Source: Stictocephala bisonia
Lineage: Eukaryota; Arthropoda; Insecta; Hemiptera; Membracidae
Direction: 5' to 3'
NCBI GenBank assembly: GCA_035578905.1
Contig: JAQJVL010002652.1
Coordinates: 23,843 to 87,842 of the forward strand
Length of the DNA stretch: 64,000 nucleotides
The position numbers and the translations under genes were made by a program. Below, piece after piece: positions 24,158-35,151 of the stretch (the stretch's first letter is position 1; the number at the start of each line of letters is the position of its first letter). The notes below the pieces were generated by a model that made no database searches, had not been told where the DNA came from, and saw only the letters and a program-made list of their open reading frames with translations.

Positions 24158-24453
24158 TGACTTGAGCGTTGAACCAAAATGTGATTGAAAAAACAACGTA
24201 ACCTGCTACATTGAAACCTTCTACACGCCCATTGCTTGATTTCATAGTTAATCACACTGAATCCGTGTTTACACCATTCAATGTCTTTGAAACTCCTCCA
24301 TTCAATGGAATTGAAAAACTTAATTAAAATTTGTATTAAAATATCGGTGACATTTTATGCAAATTCCGTGACATTCGGGGACATCGGTGACACATTACTC
24401 ATTCCGGGACTTTTCCGGGACTTCTGTGACATCCGGGACAGGTAGACACCCTG

Positions 24454-25423
24454 ATAATGTTAGGCATTTCGCTATATAACGACGATACCGAAATTAAGTG
24501 AAGAAACAATAAACATGCTATAGTTATTACTACGGTTTTATTAAATTTGAACCGTTTAGTTGAGAAAATTCTCTATAATATTTTCGGGGAGTTTTCGAGG
24601 ATTTCAGAAGATTATTCCGAGTAATTGTGCACAATTTCAGGGAATTTGGCCAATCCCTCCGGGTAATTTCGTCTACCGTCATTGGCAACACTGGCCAGAG
24701 ATAACTAGCGTGTACGCAGTCGCAGTGGTGGGGGATCGGCGCCGCACATGATGCACAATCGTTCTTTACTTTCTGGACGACCCTCGTATATAACAACTGT
24801 ACAAAGTTTGATAACTGTAACTCAAATATCTTCTGAGATAATTGTAGCTAAGTGTTAATATATTTCCCCATTTGAATAACATGGGACCTCTGCTGGTCAA
24901 GGCTCCCTTAAGAGATTAGGAAGGCGAGTTCTACAACGTTTGTTGTAAATGTCGCACAAAACATCAGTATATTTGGCAACATCGTAACGAAAATGTGAAA
25001 TGCGATCATGAGTAGAAGACGTGTTTTCAAAATGTTTTATTGTAAAATTGTCTGTCTGAAAATATATGTAATTTGTATCATATGTTTATTTGTACTAGCC
25101 TTCAACTTCCAATATTAAGCTTCGGAATAACATTGCAAGGTTTGACAGATTTCAGATGTCTGATTATGTAACAAATAATAGTTCATACAGTAGTTTACAC
25201 AAATGACTACAAAGTTTTCATTCACTGTTATGATTTGACTTTGTGGTGATAGGACAGGACCTGGGTTGTTCGTTTATATCGAACATCGGTGGACAGTTAC
25301 ACTCACAAAGTCTGTGAGACATATCGTCACAAGCGTGTCTTGAGAAAAGAGCGTACCCGCTTCACGCCTCAACAAAAAACAAACGATTGATGATGTTTAT
25401 AACATCAATTAATTAGGGAAAAG
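24454..25423. other. No gene; solo mariner-like terminus at 24762-24790
   Basis: The sequence TTTACTTTCTGGACGACCCT followed by CGTATA (within 24762-24790) is the typical inverted end of mariner elements, but no transposase and no partner end are found within the window. The rest of the stretch is not recognised. Confidence 0.4.
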
Positions 25424-27770
25424 CAGGGGCGGAACGGCGTACTCTTTAATTTTACTGCTTTGTGCTGAAACCTAGCGGAGTTAAAGGAAATTACATGAGC
25501 AACCATGCCGGAAGAGATTGAGACCGGTTCCCGCCATTTTCGTTAGTTTCTGAGTAGTGTATGTGTTATTCTACGTTTTCACATTTCTGTTACAATAATT
25601 CACAATTTTAAAGTCAAGGTGAGTGAATTATTGTAACAGCTATATTTGTATTTGAATAACTAATAATATGTTTACTTAATATGATGCTTCATGACTATTT
25701 CAGTGTAGTTACAATATTAATTTTGTTAGTTTCAAACCACCAGTGATTTCTCAACCTAAATGTAATGCAACGGGCGGAACAGGGAGTACACCGTTTTGCC
25801 CCCCGTTTTTATTTTCCAAACTAATCCAATACGACCAATAGACAAGATCGATCAATTTATGCCATTAATTGTGCCATCCAATCGTGTTATAAATAAAGAA
25901 ATGGGTTATTATAAAGCCACAAAACAGTTCAACGTACCTCAATATACTTTGGAAAGGCATAAAAAAAGTTAGAAGACCCTAGCTGTGAAATAAACAAGAA
26001 GGGAAGTAAATTTCAATGAATAGCAAGAAGACAAACTAGTGAAATATGTATTGACTGTGGAGAGTAGGTTATTTGGACTTACGTTGAAAGAGCTTAGCGG
26101 TTTAGCTTTTCAGTTAGTGGAACGCAATAATCTGGGTCATAGATCTAATAGCGTTATGAATATGGCTGGTAGACTTTTCTGCCTAGATATACCAATTTAA
26201 CTATCGAGAGCCAGAAACGACCGCAGGAGCTAGAGCTGTGGGATTTAATAAGGTTTCAGTAGACCAGTTTTTTCATTTGTTGGAGAAATGCATTGAGAAA
26301 TATCTTCAACGGGAGAAAAAACCTTCAACTGTGATGAGACAGAGGCCACAGTCAACTCGAAATCGCAATAAAAAATTATTGCATTGAAGGGTAAACGTCA
26401 AGTTGGCTCTCTAACTTCGGCTGATAGAGGAGAGACAGTGACAGGTCTTATGTGCATGTCTGCAGCGGGTGCTTTCATGCCAGTAATGTTGATTTTCCCT
26501 AGAAAGAGAAAAAAACAAGAATTTGAATTAGGCTTACCACCAGGAGGATGTGCAGAAGTATCTGAAAGCGGATGGATTACTACTGAACTGTTTTTGGTGT
26601 GGCTTAAGAAATTCACTCATTTTTCAAAAGCAAGCAAGGACTCGCCTGTATTGCTCATACTATATGGCCATTCAACACACACCAAAAGCCTGGATATAAT
26701 TGATTTAGCACGAGATAATGGCGCTATTCTCTTATCTCTACCACCCCACTCTACACACAGGTTGCAGCCAGGATGTTACTTTTTTCAGACCATTAAGATT
26801 GTATTACGGAGAAGAATTGAGAAAGCGGCTATGCTGTAACCCTGGTAAAGTTGTTACGCTTTGGCAAATTTCCTCTATTTTCAGATCTGCATTTATACAA
26901 GCAGCCACAATGAGGACTGCAATGCCTATGTTTGAGGCAACTGGTATTTGGCCACCAAATAAAAATATATTCAGTGACAGTGATTATTTGCCTGCTGAAA
27001 CAACAGATGTCACAAAGGAGCCAGATCAGCAAGTTATATCACCAAATGTCACTGTGAAATCAATCACAACACCAGATCCACGTGCAAAAACAACAGCAAA
27101 CAAAAAACATTTTCTGCTAGCTGAAACCAGAGAATTGAACGTACAGAGGGGAGTATTAATGGGCCTAATGTGCGCCACAGCCAGGATGCTCTTGGATGTC
27201 AGATCAACCAGTTGTCTTGAATCTAACAAACAGTGCATTTCCAACCGCATCATCTGAAGTGTTGTTACAAATTCCAAAGACCAAATGTACAAAAACAACA
27301 ACCCGCAAAAAGGAAAAACTGCAATTATTACAGAATCTCCATATAAAGCTGAACTACAAGCAGAAAAAGAAAAGAAGGAAGCTGAAAGAAAAGCAAAGGC
27401 AGAAAGAAAAGAGATAAAGGATAAAAAATACTGTTTAGTAAGTTAAAAAGTAAGACAAATAAAAAACAGAAACTAGAAAGAGAGTAAAGGAAATATAAAA
27501 GACAGCAAAGATATATCGAAAAAAAAAATTAAGAAGCCGATTCAAGTGATGAAGATGAAGAAGACTCTGAGTGTTTGTATTATGGTTATTTTTATTTTGA
27601 ATCAAATGAAGGTTGGATGAACTGTTTACACTACAAAAAATGGGCTCATAATTCTTGCGCAGGTGTGATGATGAAGATGTGTGTGTGTGATTCATCTTCT
27701 TGTATGTGAGATATAAAAAAGAATTGCAAATAGTCAATTCTTTGTTATATCTCAACGTCGTTCCGCCCCA
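25424..27770 (+). mobile_element. Tigger/pogo-like DNA transposon
   Basis: The likely ends are GGGGCGGAACGGCGT (25426-25440) and its inverted partner ACGTCGTTCCGCCCC (27755-27769), 14 of 15 matching. The transposase lies between them, oriented plus. A probable 5' untranslated exon ends at AAG/GTGAGT about 25618. The expected TA duplication is not evident at either end. Confidence 0.7.
25846..27709 (+). pseudogene. Tigger/jerky-like (DDE_1) transposase, broken
   Basis: Transposase of the Tigger element, in several frames. An N-terminal HTH-like region (QFNVPQYTLERHKK, about 25927-25968) is followed by LFGLTLKELSGLAFQL and RPQEL. The first catalytic block NCDETEATVNS lies at 26328-26360. The DDE core (VGSLTSADRGETVTGL, ALFMPVMLIF-like) is open at 26384-26839. 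The second block reads LYGHSTHTK where LDGHSTH is usual, so this Asp is Tyr. A one-base deletion before DVTFFRPL (26776) shifts the third Asp into the frame of 26718-27257. A long Lys/Glu-rich stretch and a C-terminal zinc-binding tail (CLYYG...WMNCLHYKKWAHNSCAG, 27573-27663) end at TGA 27707. Confidence 0.8.
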
Positions 27771-27774
27771 CATG

Positions 27775-27840
27775 TGTATAGGTGGGTGGGAGGGCCAATA
27801 CCACTATATGTGTATGGGTGGGTAGGAGGGCCAATACCCC
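27775..27840. repeat. Two tandem copies of a 44-48 bp G-rich unit
   Basis: TGTGTATAGGTGGGTGGGAG then GGCCAATACC (27774-27805) is repeated as TGTGTATGGGTGGGTAGGAG then GGCCAATACC (27808-27838), directly between the Tigger end and the Tc1-like tail. Confidence 0.7.
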
Positions 27841-27849
27841 CAATATTTT

Positions 27850-28180
27850 TTTCATTGGTCCTCAGTTTATGCTAATGCACAATAACGCTAGACCACACAG
27901 AGCAGCAGCAGTGACAGGCTACTTAAGAAAGGTAGGTATCAGTCCCCTAGAGTGGCCACCAAGAAGCACAGATCTAACCCAATAGAACATGTGTGGGACA
28001 CTCTAAAAAAACGATCTCGAGCTAGAAATCCACCTCCAGCAAACTTTACAGAGCTGGAACGAACAGTGAAAGAGTAATGGGAGGGAATGCCCAATGAATC
28101 TATCCAGCATCTCATCGAAAGTATGCCTAGAAGACTCCAGACAGTCATTCAAGCAAGAGGAGGTAATACCCATTACTAAA
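27850..28180 (+). pseudogene. Tc1-like transposase C-terminal fragment
   Basis: Catalytic C-terminal half of a Tc1-type transposase. FMLMHNNARPHRA (27869-27907) carries the second catalytic region, with Asn in place of the usual Asp in HDNARPH. LEWPPRSTDLTQ (27948-27984) is the SPDLNPIEH region. The reading continues in a second frame with EHVWDTLKKRS and ends near 28180. N-terminal HTH domains and the first Asp are missing. A frameshift lies at about 27978. The following stretch to 28559 holds nothing recognised. Confidence 0.75.
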
Positions 28181-28559
28181 TAACAGCAAAAAGTACATTC
28201 TTGTATTAAGTCGACTATTATTGTTTTTTTAATCTAAATTACTAAGTGTAGAAGTAATTACTAATTTTCAATTATAAGTTTATATTAATTAAATCTGGAG
28301 ATAAACCAACTGTAAATAGCTGTTAATGAGTTTTCTATATTTATTTCTCTTAAATATATTTGTTACAGCACAGTAATAGGGTGAATAATAACTTAGAAAA
28401 TGAAATTCTTAAGTGCTGCGTTAATTTTGTCCAGGAGTGTAACTTTGACTAACTGTTATGAATTTCCCATAATTTTCTGAATAAAATGACATATAATATG
28501 ATACAACATATTAAAAGTATTATTAATATCTTTTACTATGTTTTCTTAATAGCTTACAC
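28181..28559. other. Nothing recognised
   Basis: AT-rich spacer between the Tc1-like tail and a piggyBac fragment. Confidence 0.3.
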
Positions 28560-29015
28560 TACCAGCAAAAATCACCTGACACCAAAGTTGGTGATGAAAA
28601 TGACAATGTGCCTGGATCAATATCCAGGCCTATTCAACCTACTGTTCTAGCCTACTCTCCGAAAATGGAACTGATCCTGCGTATGATCCAGTTTGTGTTA
28701 AAATGCCAGGTCCTACCAATTGCCCTCCTGGGAATAACCCTCCTCTCATCTGTCCTATTTTTTACTCAAGTTAACAGGACCTTGTTGCTAAATGTAATTA
28801 ATAAATATGCTGAAAAAGTGATTATTAAGAAGAAGAAACAGACAAATTTTAGTCTCGCATCAAAACATTGGTATAATGTAACAGCTCCTGAAATGAAGAA
28901 GGCAATCGCTATAATTTTAAATATGGATTTGAAAAAGTACAGCCGTTTCGGATTACTGGTCGACCCTCGAATGTGATTATATGGCTTGGTTTCCAAACAC
29001 AATGTTGTGTTTTAA
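28560..29015 (+). pseudogene. piggyBac-like transposase, N-terminal fragment
   Basis: Recognised by similarity to the other piggyBac copies in this window. The order is acidic leader (DENDNVPGSISRP, 28593-28631); MPGPTNCPPGNNPPL in a shifted frame at 28703-28747; then INKYAEKVIIKKKK, WYNVTAPEMKKAIAIILNMDL (28870-28930), and in a third frame the DYWST/WFPNTM block to about 29000. At least two frameshifts (near 28675 and 28950). The catalytic Asps are not present. No TTAA end could be assigned. Confidence 0.7.
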
Positions 29016-29130
29016 TTAATTGTTTTACTTTTTTCTACAATGTTTCATGTAAACCCTACCGAAGCTATTCAGAAAGGATAATCAGGACAAGATCTTTGGA
29101 ACAGTCAGGCCATTCCTAGATGCTAGTCAA

Positions 29131-30680
29131 AGAACATTTGGAGGGCTTTCGTGATTCTTTATGCAGCTTGACCGAAGGGTCCAAAAAACGTCTTCGTGTA
29201 GAAGGATTTGGAAAACCATGAACTGCCCATTAAGTCTTTTGAGCAGAGTTACCAGTGGAATCATCATACAGTTTTTTTTCCAGAGTGAGTGTGAGAGCGA
29301 TTTTTTTTCAGAGTGACTAAAAGGGCCTTTGAACATCTTCTTTGCAGAGTAATTGGGTAGGATTTAAAAAATATTCTGTGCATAGCGAGAGAGTCATAAA
29401 AGAATATTCCATGCAGATAGAATGAAAACATCCAAAGTCTTCTGCCCGTCATCTTTTACTTGCAAGTTGAGTGGGAGGGTTATAAACTATACAGAGCCGG
29501 AGAGCAAGCCAACAAAGGTCTTCCGGTCAGGAAGGCCATATTGAGTTACACTTGAACAGGGAGAGTGTGAGGAGTTCAAAGATAATCTGCTGCATGAGAG
29601 AGGAAAGAATAAAGGTTTAGTTTAGTTACAGAACATTTGAAGGCCCTTCATAGGTCTTCTGTGTAAACTGACCGAAGCGGCCATAACACTTCTTCGTGCT
29701 GATGGAGTTGGAGAACCATGAACTAACCATTAAGACTTTTGTGCAGAGTTATCAGTGGGGTCACCATATATTTTCAGTGCATACTAAGTGTGAGGGCGAT
29801 AAAATTGTTTTCTCCTTTTTTTCTTGTTGTTTTTCAGAATACCTAAAAGGGTCTTTGAACATCTTCTTTGGATAGTAATTGGGTAGGATTTCAAAAATCT
29901 TCTGTGCATAGTGAGAAAGAGACATAAAAGAGTATTCTAAATAGATAAAAAGAGCGCATCCAGTCTTTTATCCGTCGTCTTTTCCTTGCAAATTCAGGCT
30001 ATAAACAGTAGTCTATGTAGAGCCGGAGAGCGAACCAACAAACGTCATCTGTTCAAGAGGGCCATTTTGAGTCATGTGAACAGGGAGAGTGCGAAGAGAT
30101 CAAAGATAATCTCTACTGAGTGAGAGAGGAAAGAATAAAGGGTGATTTTGGAACAGAACATTTGAAGGGCCTTCAAGAGTCTTTTGTATAGCCGAACAGG
30201 CTATAAAAAAATCTTCATGCAGATGGGAGTTGCAGAACCATGAACTGTCCTATATGAACTGTCCTAAGTCTTTGTGAGGGCAATTAAGTTTTTTATTGTT
30301 GTTGTTTTAGTTCAGAGTAACTATAAGGGCCTTTGAACATTTTCTTTGCAGAGCAACTTGGTAGCATTTCAAAAATATTCTGTGCATAGCAAAATAGAGC
30401 CATAAAAGAATATTCCGTGCAAATAGAATTAGAGGATCCAAACTCTTCCACCCGTTTTATATTCCTGTGGGAAGAATAAAAAGAGTAGTTAATGCAGAGC
30501 CAGAGAGAGGGCCAACAATTATCACCTGTTCAGGAGGGCTATATTAAGTCACTTTAACAGGGAGAGTGCAAGGAGATCAAAGACAATTTTTGTTTTTCAG
30601 AGTGACTAAAAGTGCCTTTGAACATCTTTGCAGAGTAATCAGGTAGAATTTTAGTGAGAGAGTCAAAAAAGAGTCTGCTC
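29131..30680. repeat. Tandem array, about 500-bp units, three full and one partial
   Basis: Unit starts (AGAACATTTGAAGGGCCTTC and variants) lie at 29131, 29630 and 30155, giving periods of 499 and 525. Shared landmarks in each unit are GAACCATGAACT, CAGAGTNACTAAAAGGGCCT, AATATTCTGTGCATAGC, CAGAGCCGGAGAG and AACAGGGAGAGTG. A fourth copy (30590-30680) contains only the middle landmark and lacks the first 170 bases. Poly-T/GTT tracts of variable length account for most size differences. No coding capacity could be recognised. This may be a satellite array or the internal part of a large repeat element. Confidence 0.85.
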
Positions 30681-31104
30681 ATTTTTATTGAATAATAATA
30701 AATATAATACTTAGTCAATGTACTAATACATTACTTTTAAGCTGCTAAAAACTTTGTTCCTTTTTTTTCGAGAATGAAGGGGTAGTTTTTGAGAAATTTA
30801 AGGGTAGAAAATAATTTAATTTCATAAATTATTTTATGAAAACTTAAAAGTAACTGTTTCCAACATTTTTGAACACAAATCAAAACTTTGAAATACGTAA
30901 ATCTAGAATTCTCGAATTTTTTACATACAAGGGTAGTTTTTACCCCCAAATATCAAAAAGCACACATTGAGACATTTTTACTTTTGAAGTATAGGAACAG
31001 ATTAGCTTGTATGCAAATTTTTAGGAAAATCCATGCCATCCGAACAAATTTCCAGGTTAAAGCTTATTTTTTGCTTCAATGACTGTACTAACAGCTCAGC
31101 ATAT
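30681..31104. other. No gene; probable intron of the Mutator-like remnant
   Basis: AT-rich with no recognised feature until a splice acceptor (CTAACAG) at about 31104. Confidence 0.35.
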
Positions 31105-31940
31105 CCAACTGTAGCAGAAGCTAAGCCTTATGGACCTAATTTTTCAATTGAAAAATTAGTATGCGTAGGCCACATTCAAAAACGCATGGGCACGCGACTT
31201 CGAAAATTGAAAGAGCAAATAGGGAAAGAAAAACTGGAAGATGGTAAGACTTTTGGAGGGTGTGGCTGACTAACCAATGCTGCTATCAATGAGATTCAGA
31301 ACTATTATGGCCTAGCCATTCGCAGATATGTGCACAATTTAGATGCAATGAAAAGGGCAGTGTGGGCAGAATATTTTTATCTAAGCTCAACAAATGAGTC
31401 GCCCGCGCACTCATTGTGTCCTAAGGGCACGGACAGTTGGTGCAAGTTTCAGAGGGCACAAGCTAACTAAGAACCCTATGACCATAATAAACATACTCAC
31501 TACCCACCGACAGTAATGCTGAAAATCAAGCCCATATTTCAAGACCTAGCTCACCCTAGTCTTCTTCGTAGATGTTTACACGGTGGGACTCAGAATGCGA
31601 GCGAATCGCTCAACAGCGTCATCTGGGCAAGACTTCCAAAGACAACTTTCGTCATGAAAAAAACACTGGAAATGGGAGAAATGGGAGTATATCCACTTAC
31701 AATGATGGTAACATTTCAAGATGTAAGATTCTGAGCAAGCTTGGGATTCCTCCAGGGGCAAACTGTGCAAAACGAATGAAGCGCCTTGACATGCGTCGAA
31801 TAAAAAAAGCAGACAAGGAAATAGAAGAAATAGAAAAAAAGTGTTGTCAGAACAAAACTTTATTGAAGAGGAAGCTAGAAGATGCCTATGAGATGGAAGA
31901 AGACCCAGACAATCCTTCTTATGGTTCTGGGATGCACTGA
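31105..31940 (+). pseudogene. Mutator-like transposase C-terminal exon, copy 1
   Basis: Last exon of a Mutator-like (MULE-type) transposase gene. After the acceptor the reading begins SAYPTVAEAKPYGP and continues KLVCVGHIQKRMGTRLRKL (31159-31215). A TGA at 31267-31269 breaks GCG/LTN. Further on, AVWAEYFYLSSTNESPAHSL, CPKGTDSWCKF, a TAA near 31470, then PPTVMLKIKPIFQDL and LHGGTQNASESLNSVIW (31575-31625). A frameshift near 31680 leads to the C-terminus KLGIPPGANCAKRM and RKLEDAYEMEEDPDNPSYGSG (TGA at 31938). Two nonsense changes and one frameshift make it inactive. No preceding exon was found. Confidence 0.65.
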
Positions 31941-33179
31941 GTGAGTATCATTCTTACCTCTTTATTTTTAAATTGCGTTTCCCGAAAGTTGAAATTTTTT
32001 TCAACATAAAATACTTTTTCTCTGTGACCGCTTGAGATATCTTGATGATTTTTTTACTGTTATGTTCAGAAAAATAAGTCACATATTTTAAGCTAAGGAA
32101 TTTTCAGTTACATTTATAGTTCCAGAGATATTCTGGTTTAAATATTTTTTTTTATAAAAAAACTTATAATTTTCAAAAAGTCGTATTTAATTAATTTTTT
32201 AAAATTAATATAAGTCCTTAGCTTAAATTAAAAATGAAGGTAATAGCTTTCAAAAAAAAAATTATAGTAATAGCACTGGTGGGTCAATCCATGTGAAATC
32301 AACCAATGGTCTGGACCTCACCCCTTTGGATTTTAATGATTTGTTGTACACTTTTTCTACCCATAAAAAGAACAAAAAATACAAAATTTGAAATTTTTTG
32401 GATATACGGTTTTTGAGTTACAGCTGTTCAAAAAAGTAAAAAACCCGCCTTTTTTGCGACGTTTTGAAACCCTTAAAATGCTATAACTCAAAAACTATTG
32501 GGCCTAGAGAGCTCAAATTTCTGACATTTTCTTTGGATTTTAAAGAGCTGTAATTTGATATACTACATGCCTGCATTTCTTCCATTTTAAGTTTTTTTTT
32601 AAAAGTGCAAACTTTTTTTATAAATCTCAAAAACACCATTTTTGATTTTTTTAAGAAAAATTAATGTTAATCGTACACTACTAGCCTACATGTGTGCCAA
32701 GTTTCATGATGGGACTCCTATGGGATCCTATTATACAAATTAAGTCTTTACTACTAAAACCCAGATTTTTAATGCGAAATTTACAGCAGGAAGTATGTTG
32801 AAGTAGTTTTTTGTATTTTAATATTTTTAGAAATTAAAAAAATACCATATTTTTATTTGAATATTTTAAAGTATTAAGTACCATGTAACAAATAACCAAA
32901 CAAGTGTACCTTACAAGGTACCTTACCAAAAAGCGCTCTTAGTAAAAGGCTTCTTTAATGTCAAACTTGTTCATCCTTAACAATTGGTTACAGACGATAG
33001 CTACTTCTTCTAGGAATATAAAATTTGTATTAACCTGATGTCACTAAAATTGCTGTAGTGAATGTAAATTTATTATAGTTTTAATTTTCACTAGCATTAG
33101 AGATTAACTATAGAAGTTCGTATATTTACAGTGTTCATATTTACATCTCACTAAACCTCCATACTTATAAACTTTTCAA
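31941..33179. other. No gene recognised
   Basis: AT-rich stretch with poly-T and poly-A runs. Could be untranslated sequence of either flanking transposase remnant. No repeat partner was found in the window. Confidence 0.3.
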
Positions 33180-34319
33180 AAATCTTTCTAAAGCATATGT
33201 TGAACTACTGCTTTCAGTGTTACTCAAAGTATAAACTCTTCCTGTAGGTGTCACTGGATGCACTAATTGTCGGAATGTGTTGCTTGGTACTATTAATGTA
33301 TCACTTGGCTTGGGGTAGTAAAATGAAGGTGCTGGTCTCTTAGGATGTAGAAAGCTGACTTTGAATTCATTAACATCACTTTTTTCAAGAATGCAAGCTA
33401 GCCACCAAGATTCCTCATACGCTACTGTGACATAACCTGACTCTATTTTTTCTATATCTGTTGGTGTTAAATAGTCAATGGTTGTTGTAGTTTCTGTTTG
33501 ATGTTTTTAACTGGAAAAATAAGGCCTTACAAGAAGTTTGTTTTCGGACAGGGGTGTAAATGTATGAAGTTTTTGAGTCCCTTCAATCGGTTTTGCTTAG
33601 TTAAACCTTGAAAAAAGTTTCTTCTCAACCTCTGCATAATCATCATTTGTGCAGTATTCAAAATCAATTCCAGGGATGTTGTCAACAGCAAACTGAAAAA
33701 GCTGCTCTGGGGTTAAAATTTGTTCACTGTACGGCCTCTGTAAGCTGGCTTTGGCAGCAAGCCTTTTCACAGTGCCACCTAATCCATCACAGGCACTTTT
33801 GCCATGTGATGTGGCAAAAAACTGCCACTCTGATTCTACGTTGAAATCTGAATTGTGCAGGCATAAATTTAAAAAATTCTTCCTATTCTTATACTGAGCA
33901 GCACTGCCATCTGAGAAGTATGTGATTTTTTTCAAATCAAATGGTAAAGTTTCTTTCAATATGGAGATCAATTTGCTCTGAAAAACATAGAACGCCACAG
34001 TGTTATGTTCTAGACAATTTGAAACAAATACATACTGCAGATGTTTTAATTTTCCTTGCCACTTATAGTATACAATGAAGGGATGTAGGGTAGCTTGACT
34101 ACTTGTCCAATGGTACGATTGTACTTCATCCTGTAAAACAAATGAATAATTTTCTGCAAAATCACAATTTACAACTACCTCACCTTCAGCTAGGTTTTCT
34201 TTGCATTCTACATAGCAATCCTTTTGAACATTTGCAATGAAGGAGTGTGTTTTCAGTTTTAAAAGGCTGTCCGTAAAGTCTTCTATGAACTCATCAGTGT
34301 TTTTCACAACTGTCTCCAT
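33180..34319 (-). pseudogene. Unnamed transposase-like protein with conserved DxxENYSFV and YFSDG blocks
   Basis: Read from 34319 down to 33597 as 240 codons, then, after breaks near 33600 and 33510, to a stop near 33180. Conserved-looking blocks: VVNCDFAENYSFVLQDEVQS (34171-34110), HPFIVYYKW, SNCLEHNTVAFYVFQ, ITYFSDGSAAQYKNRKNFLN (33935-33875), FFATSHGKSACDGLGGTVKRL (33813-33750). The tail has IEKIESGYVTVAYEESWW, FLHPKRPAPSFYYPKPSD and TPTGRVYTLSN. Two spaced Asps in hydrophobic strands suggest an RNase H-like (DDE) nuclease, but that is inference. The N-terminal part is missing: the frame has a stop just above 34319, next to the start of the plus-strand Mutator exon. I cannot name the family. 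Confidence 0.55.
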
Positions 34320-34332
34320 TGTGCTTTCCAGT

Positions 34333-35151
34333 CAGTTGTTGCGAGCAACCCTTATGGCCCTGATACAGAAATAAGTAAGTTAGAATGTGTAGGCCATGTG
34401 CAGAAGAGGATGGGCACTAGGCTTCGTAACCTTAAGAAGACATACAAGGGAAATGTTTGTTCTGATGGAAAACCGTTATCAGGTAAAGGCAGGCTTACGG
34501 AAAACATTATAGATCAGCTTCAAACTTATTATGGTAATGCCATTAGAGCTAATGTAAATGACCTTACAAATATGCAAAAAGCTGTATGGGCCACATTTTA
34601 CCATAAAATTTCATCAGATGAAAATCCCTCACATGGCTTATGCCCAAAAGGCATTGATTCGTGGTGCAAGCAAAATCGGGCTGTAGCAGAGAAACTGCCC
34701 ATGCCAACTCATGAACATTCAATACCTCAAGCTGTGATGGAAGTCATCAAACCCATTTACAAAGACTTAGGCAACACAAATTTACTCAAGAAATATCTTC
34801 ATGGGCAAACACAGAATCAAATGGAATCTTTCAATAATGTCGTTTGGACCCGAATTCCTAAGAATGTTTTTGTTGGGATTGATACATTGAAACTAGGAGT
34901 TCTAGATGCAGTTATATGCTTCAATGAAGGAAGTCTAGCTTAAGTACAAGTACTAGAACAGTTATGTGGGAAGGCTGGGAAGAACAAAGTGGTGGAACTG
35001 AAAAATGAAGATTTGGCAAGAATATATGACGCGGACCGAGCAGTTATGAAAATTGAGAAATTGGCAAGGCAAGGAAGAAGAAGTAATAAAAGGAAGCTAG
35101 AAGATGATGAAGAAGCAGATAACCCATCCTATGCCACTGGAGCTTTTTAAT
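34333..35151 (+). pseudogene. Mutator-like transposase C-terminal exon, copy 2
   Basis: Second copy of the exon seen at 31105-31940. A splice acceptor (TTTCCAG) ends at 34332. The exon reads SVVASNPYGPDTEIS, LECVGHVQKRMGTRLRNLKK, AVWATFYHKISSDENPSHGL, CPKGIDSWCKQ, AVMEVIKPIYKDL, LHGQTQNQMESFNNVVWTR (34798-34855), KLGVLDAVICFNEG. One in-frame TAA (34940-34942) follows. The same frame continues to RKLEDDEEADNPSYATGAF and TAA at 35149-35151. It is thus intact apart from one nonsense codon. Like copy 1 it lacks all upstream exons, and the minus-strand gene at 33180-34319 begins 14 bases away. Confidence 0.7.

Larger units (their letters stand above)
19764..24453 (-). mobile_element. hAT element, 4.7 kb, with nested insertions
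   Basis: Terminal inverted repeats CAGGGTGTCTACC (19764-19776) and GGTAGACACCCTG (24441-24453). The CAGGG start is typical of hAT. Both ends carry several copies of a GGGGACA/GGTGACATT motif just inside the terminus, e.g. 19797-19850 and 24345-24440. The minus-strand transposase fills 20041-23290. A foldback element sits in its last intron and a MITE lies near the 5' side. The 8-bp flanks (GTCTGAGA and ATAATGTT) do not match, so no target duplication is visible. Confidence 0.75.

Noticed and set aside
29127..29452. Minus-strand ORFs in the 500-bp array
   Set aside because: Not conserved between repeat units, so not coding.
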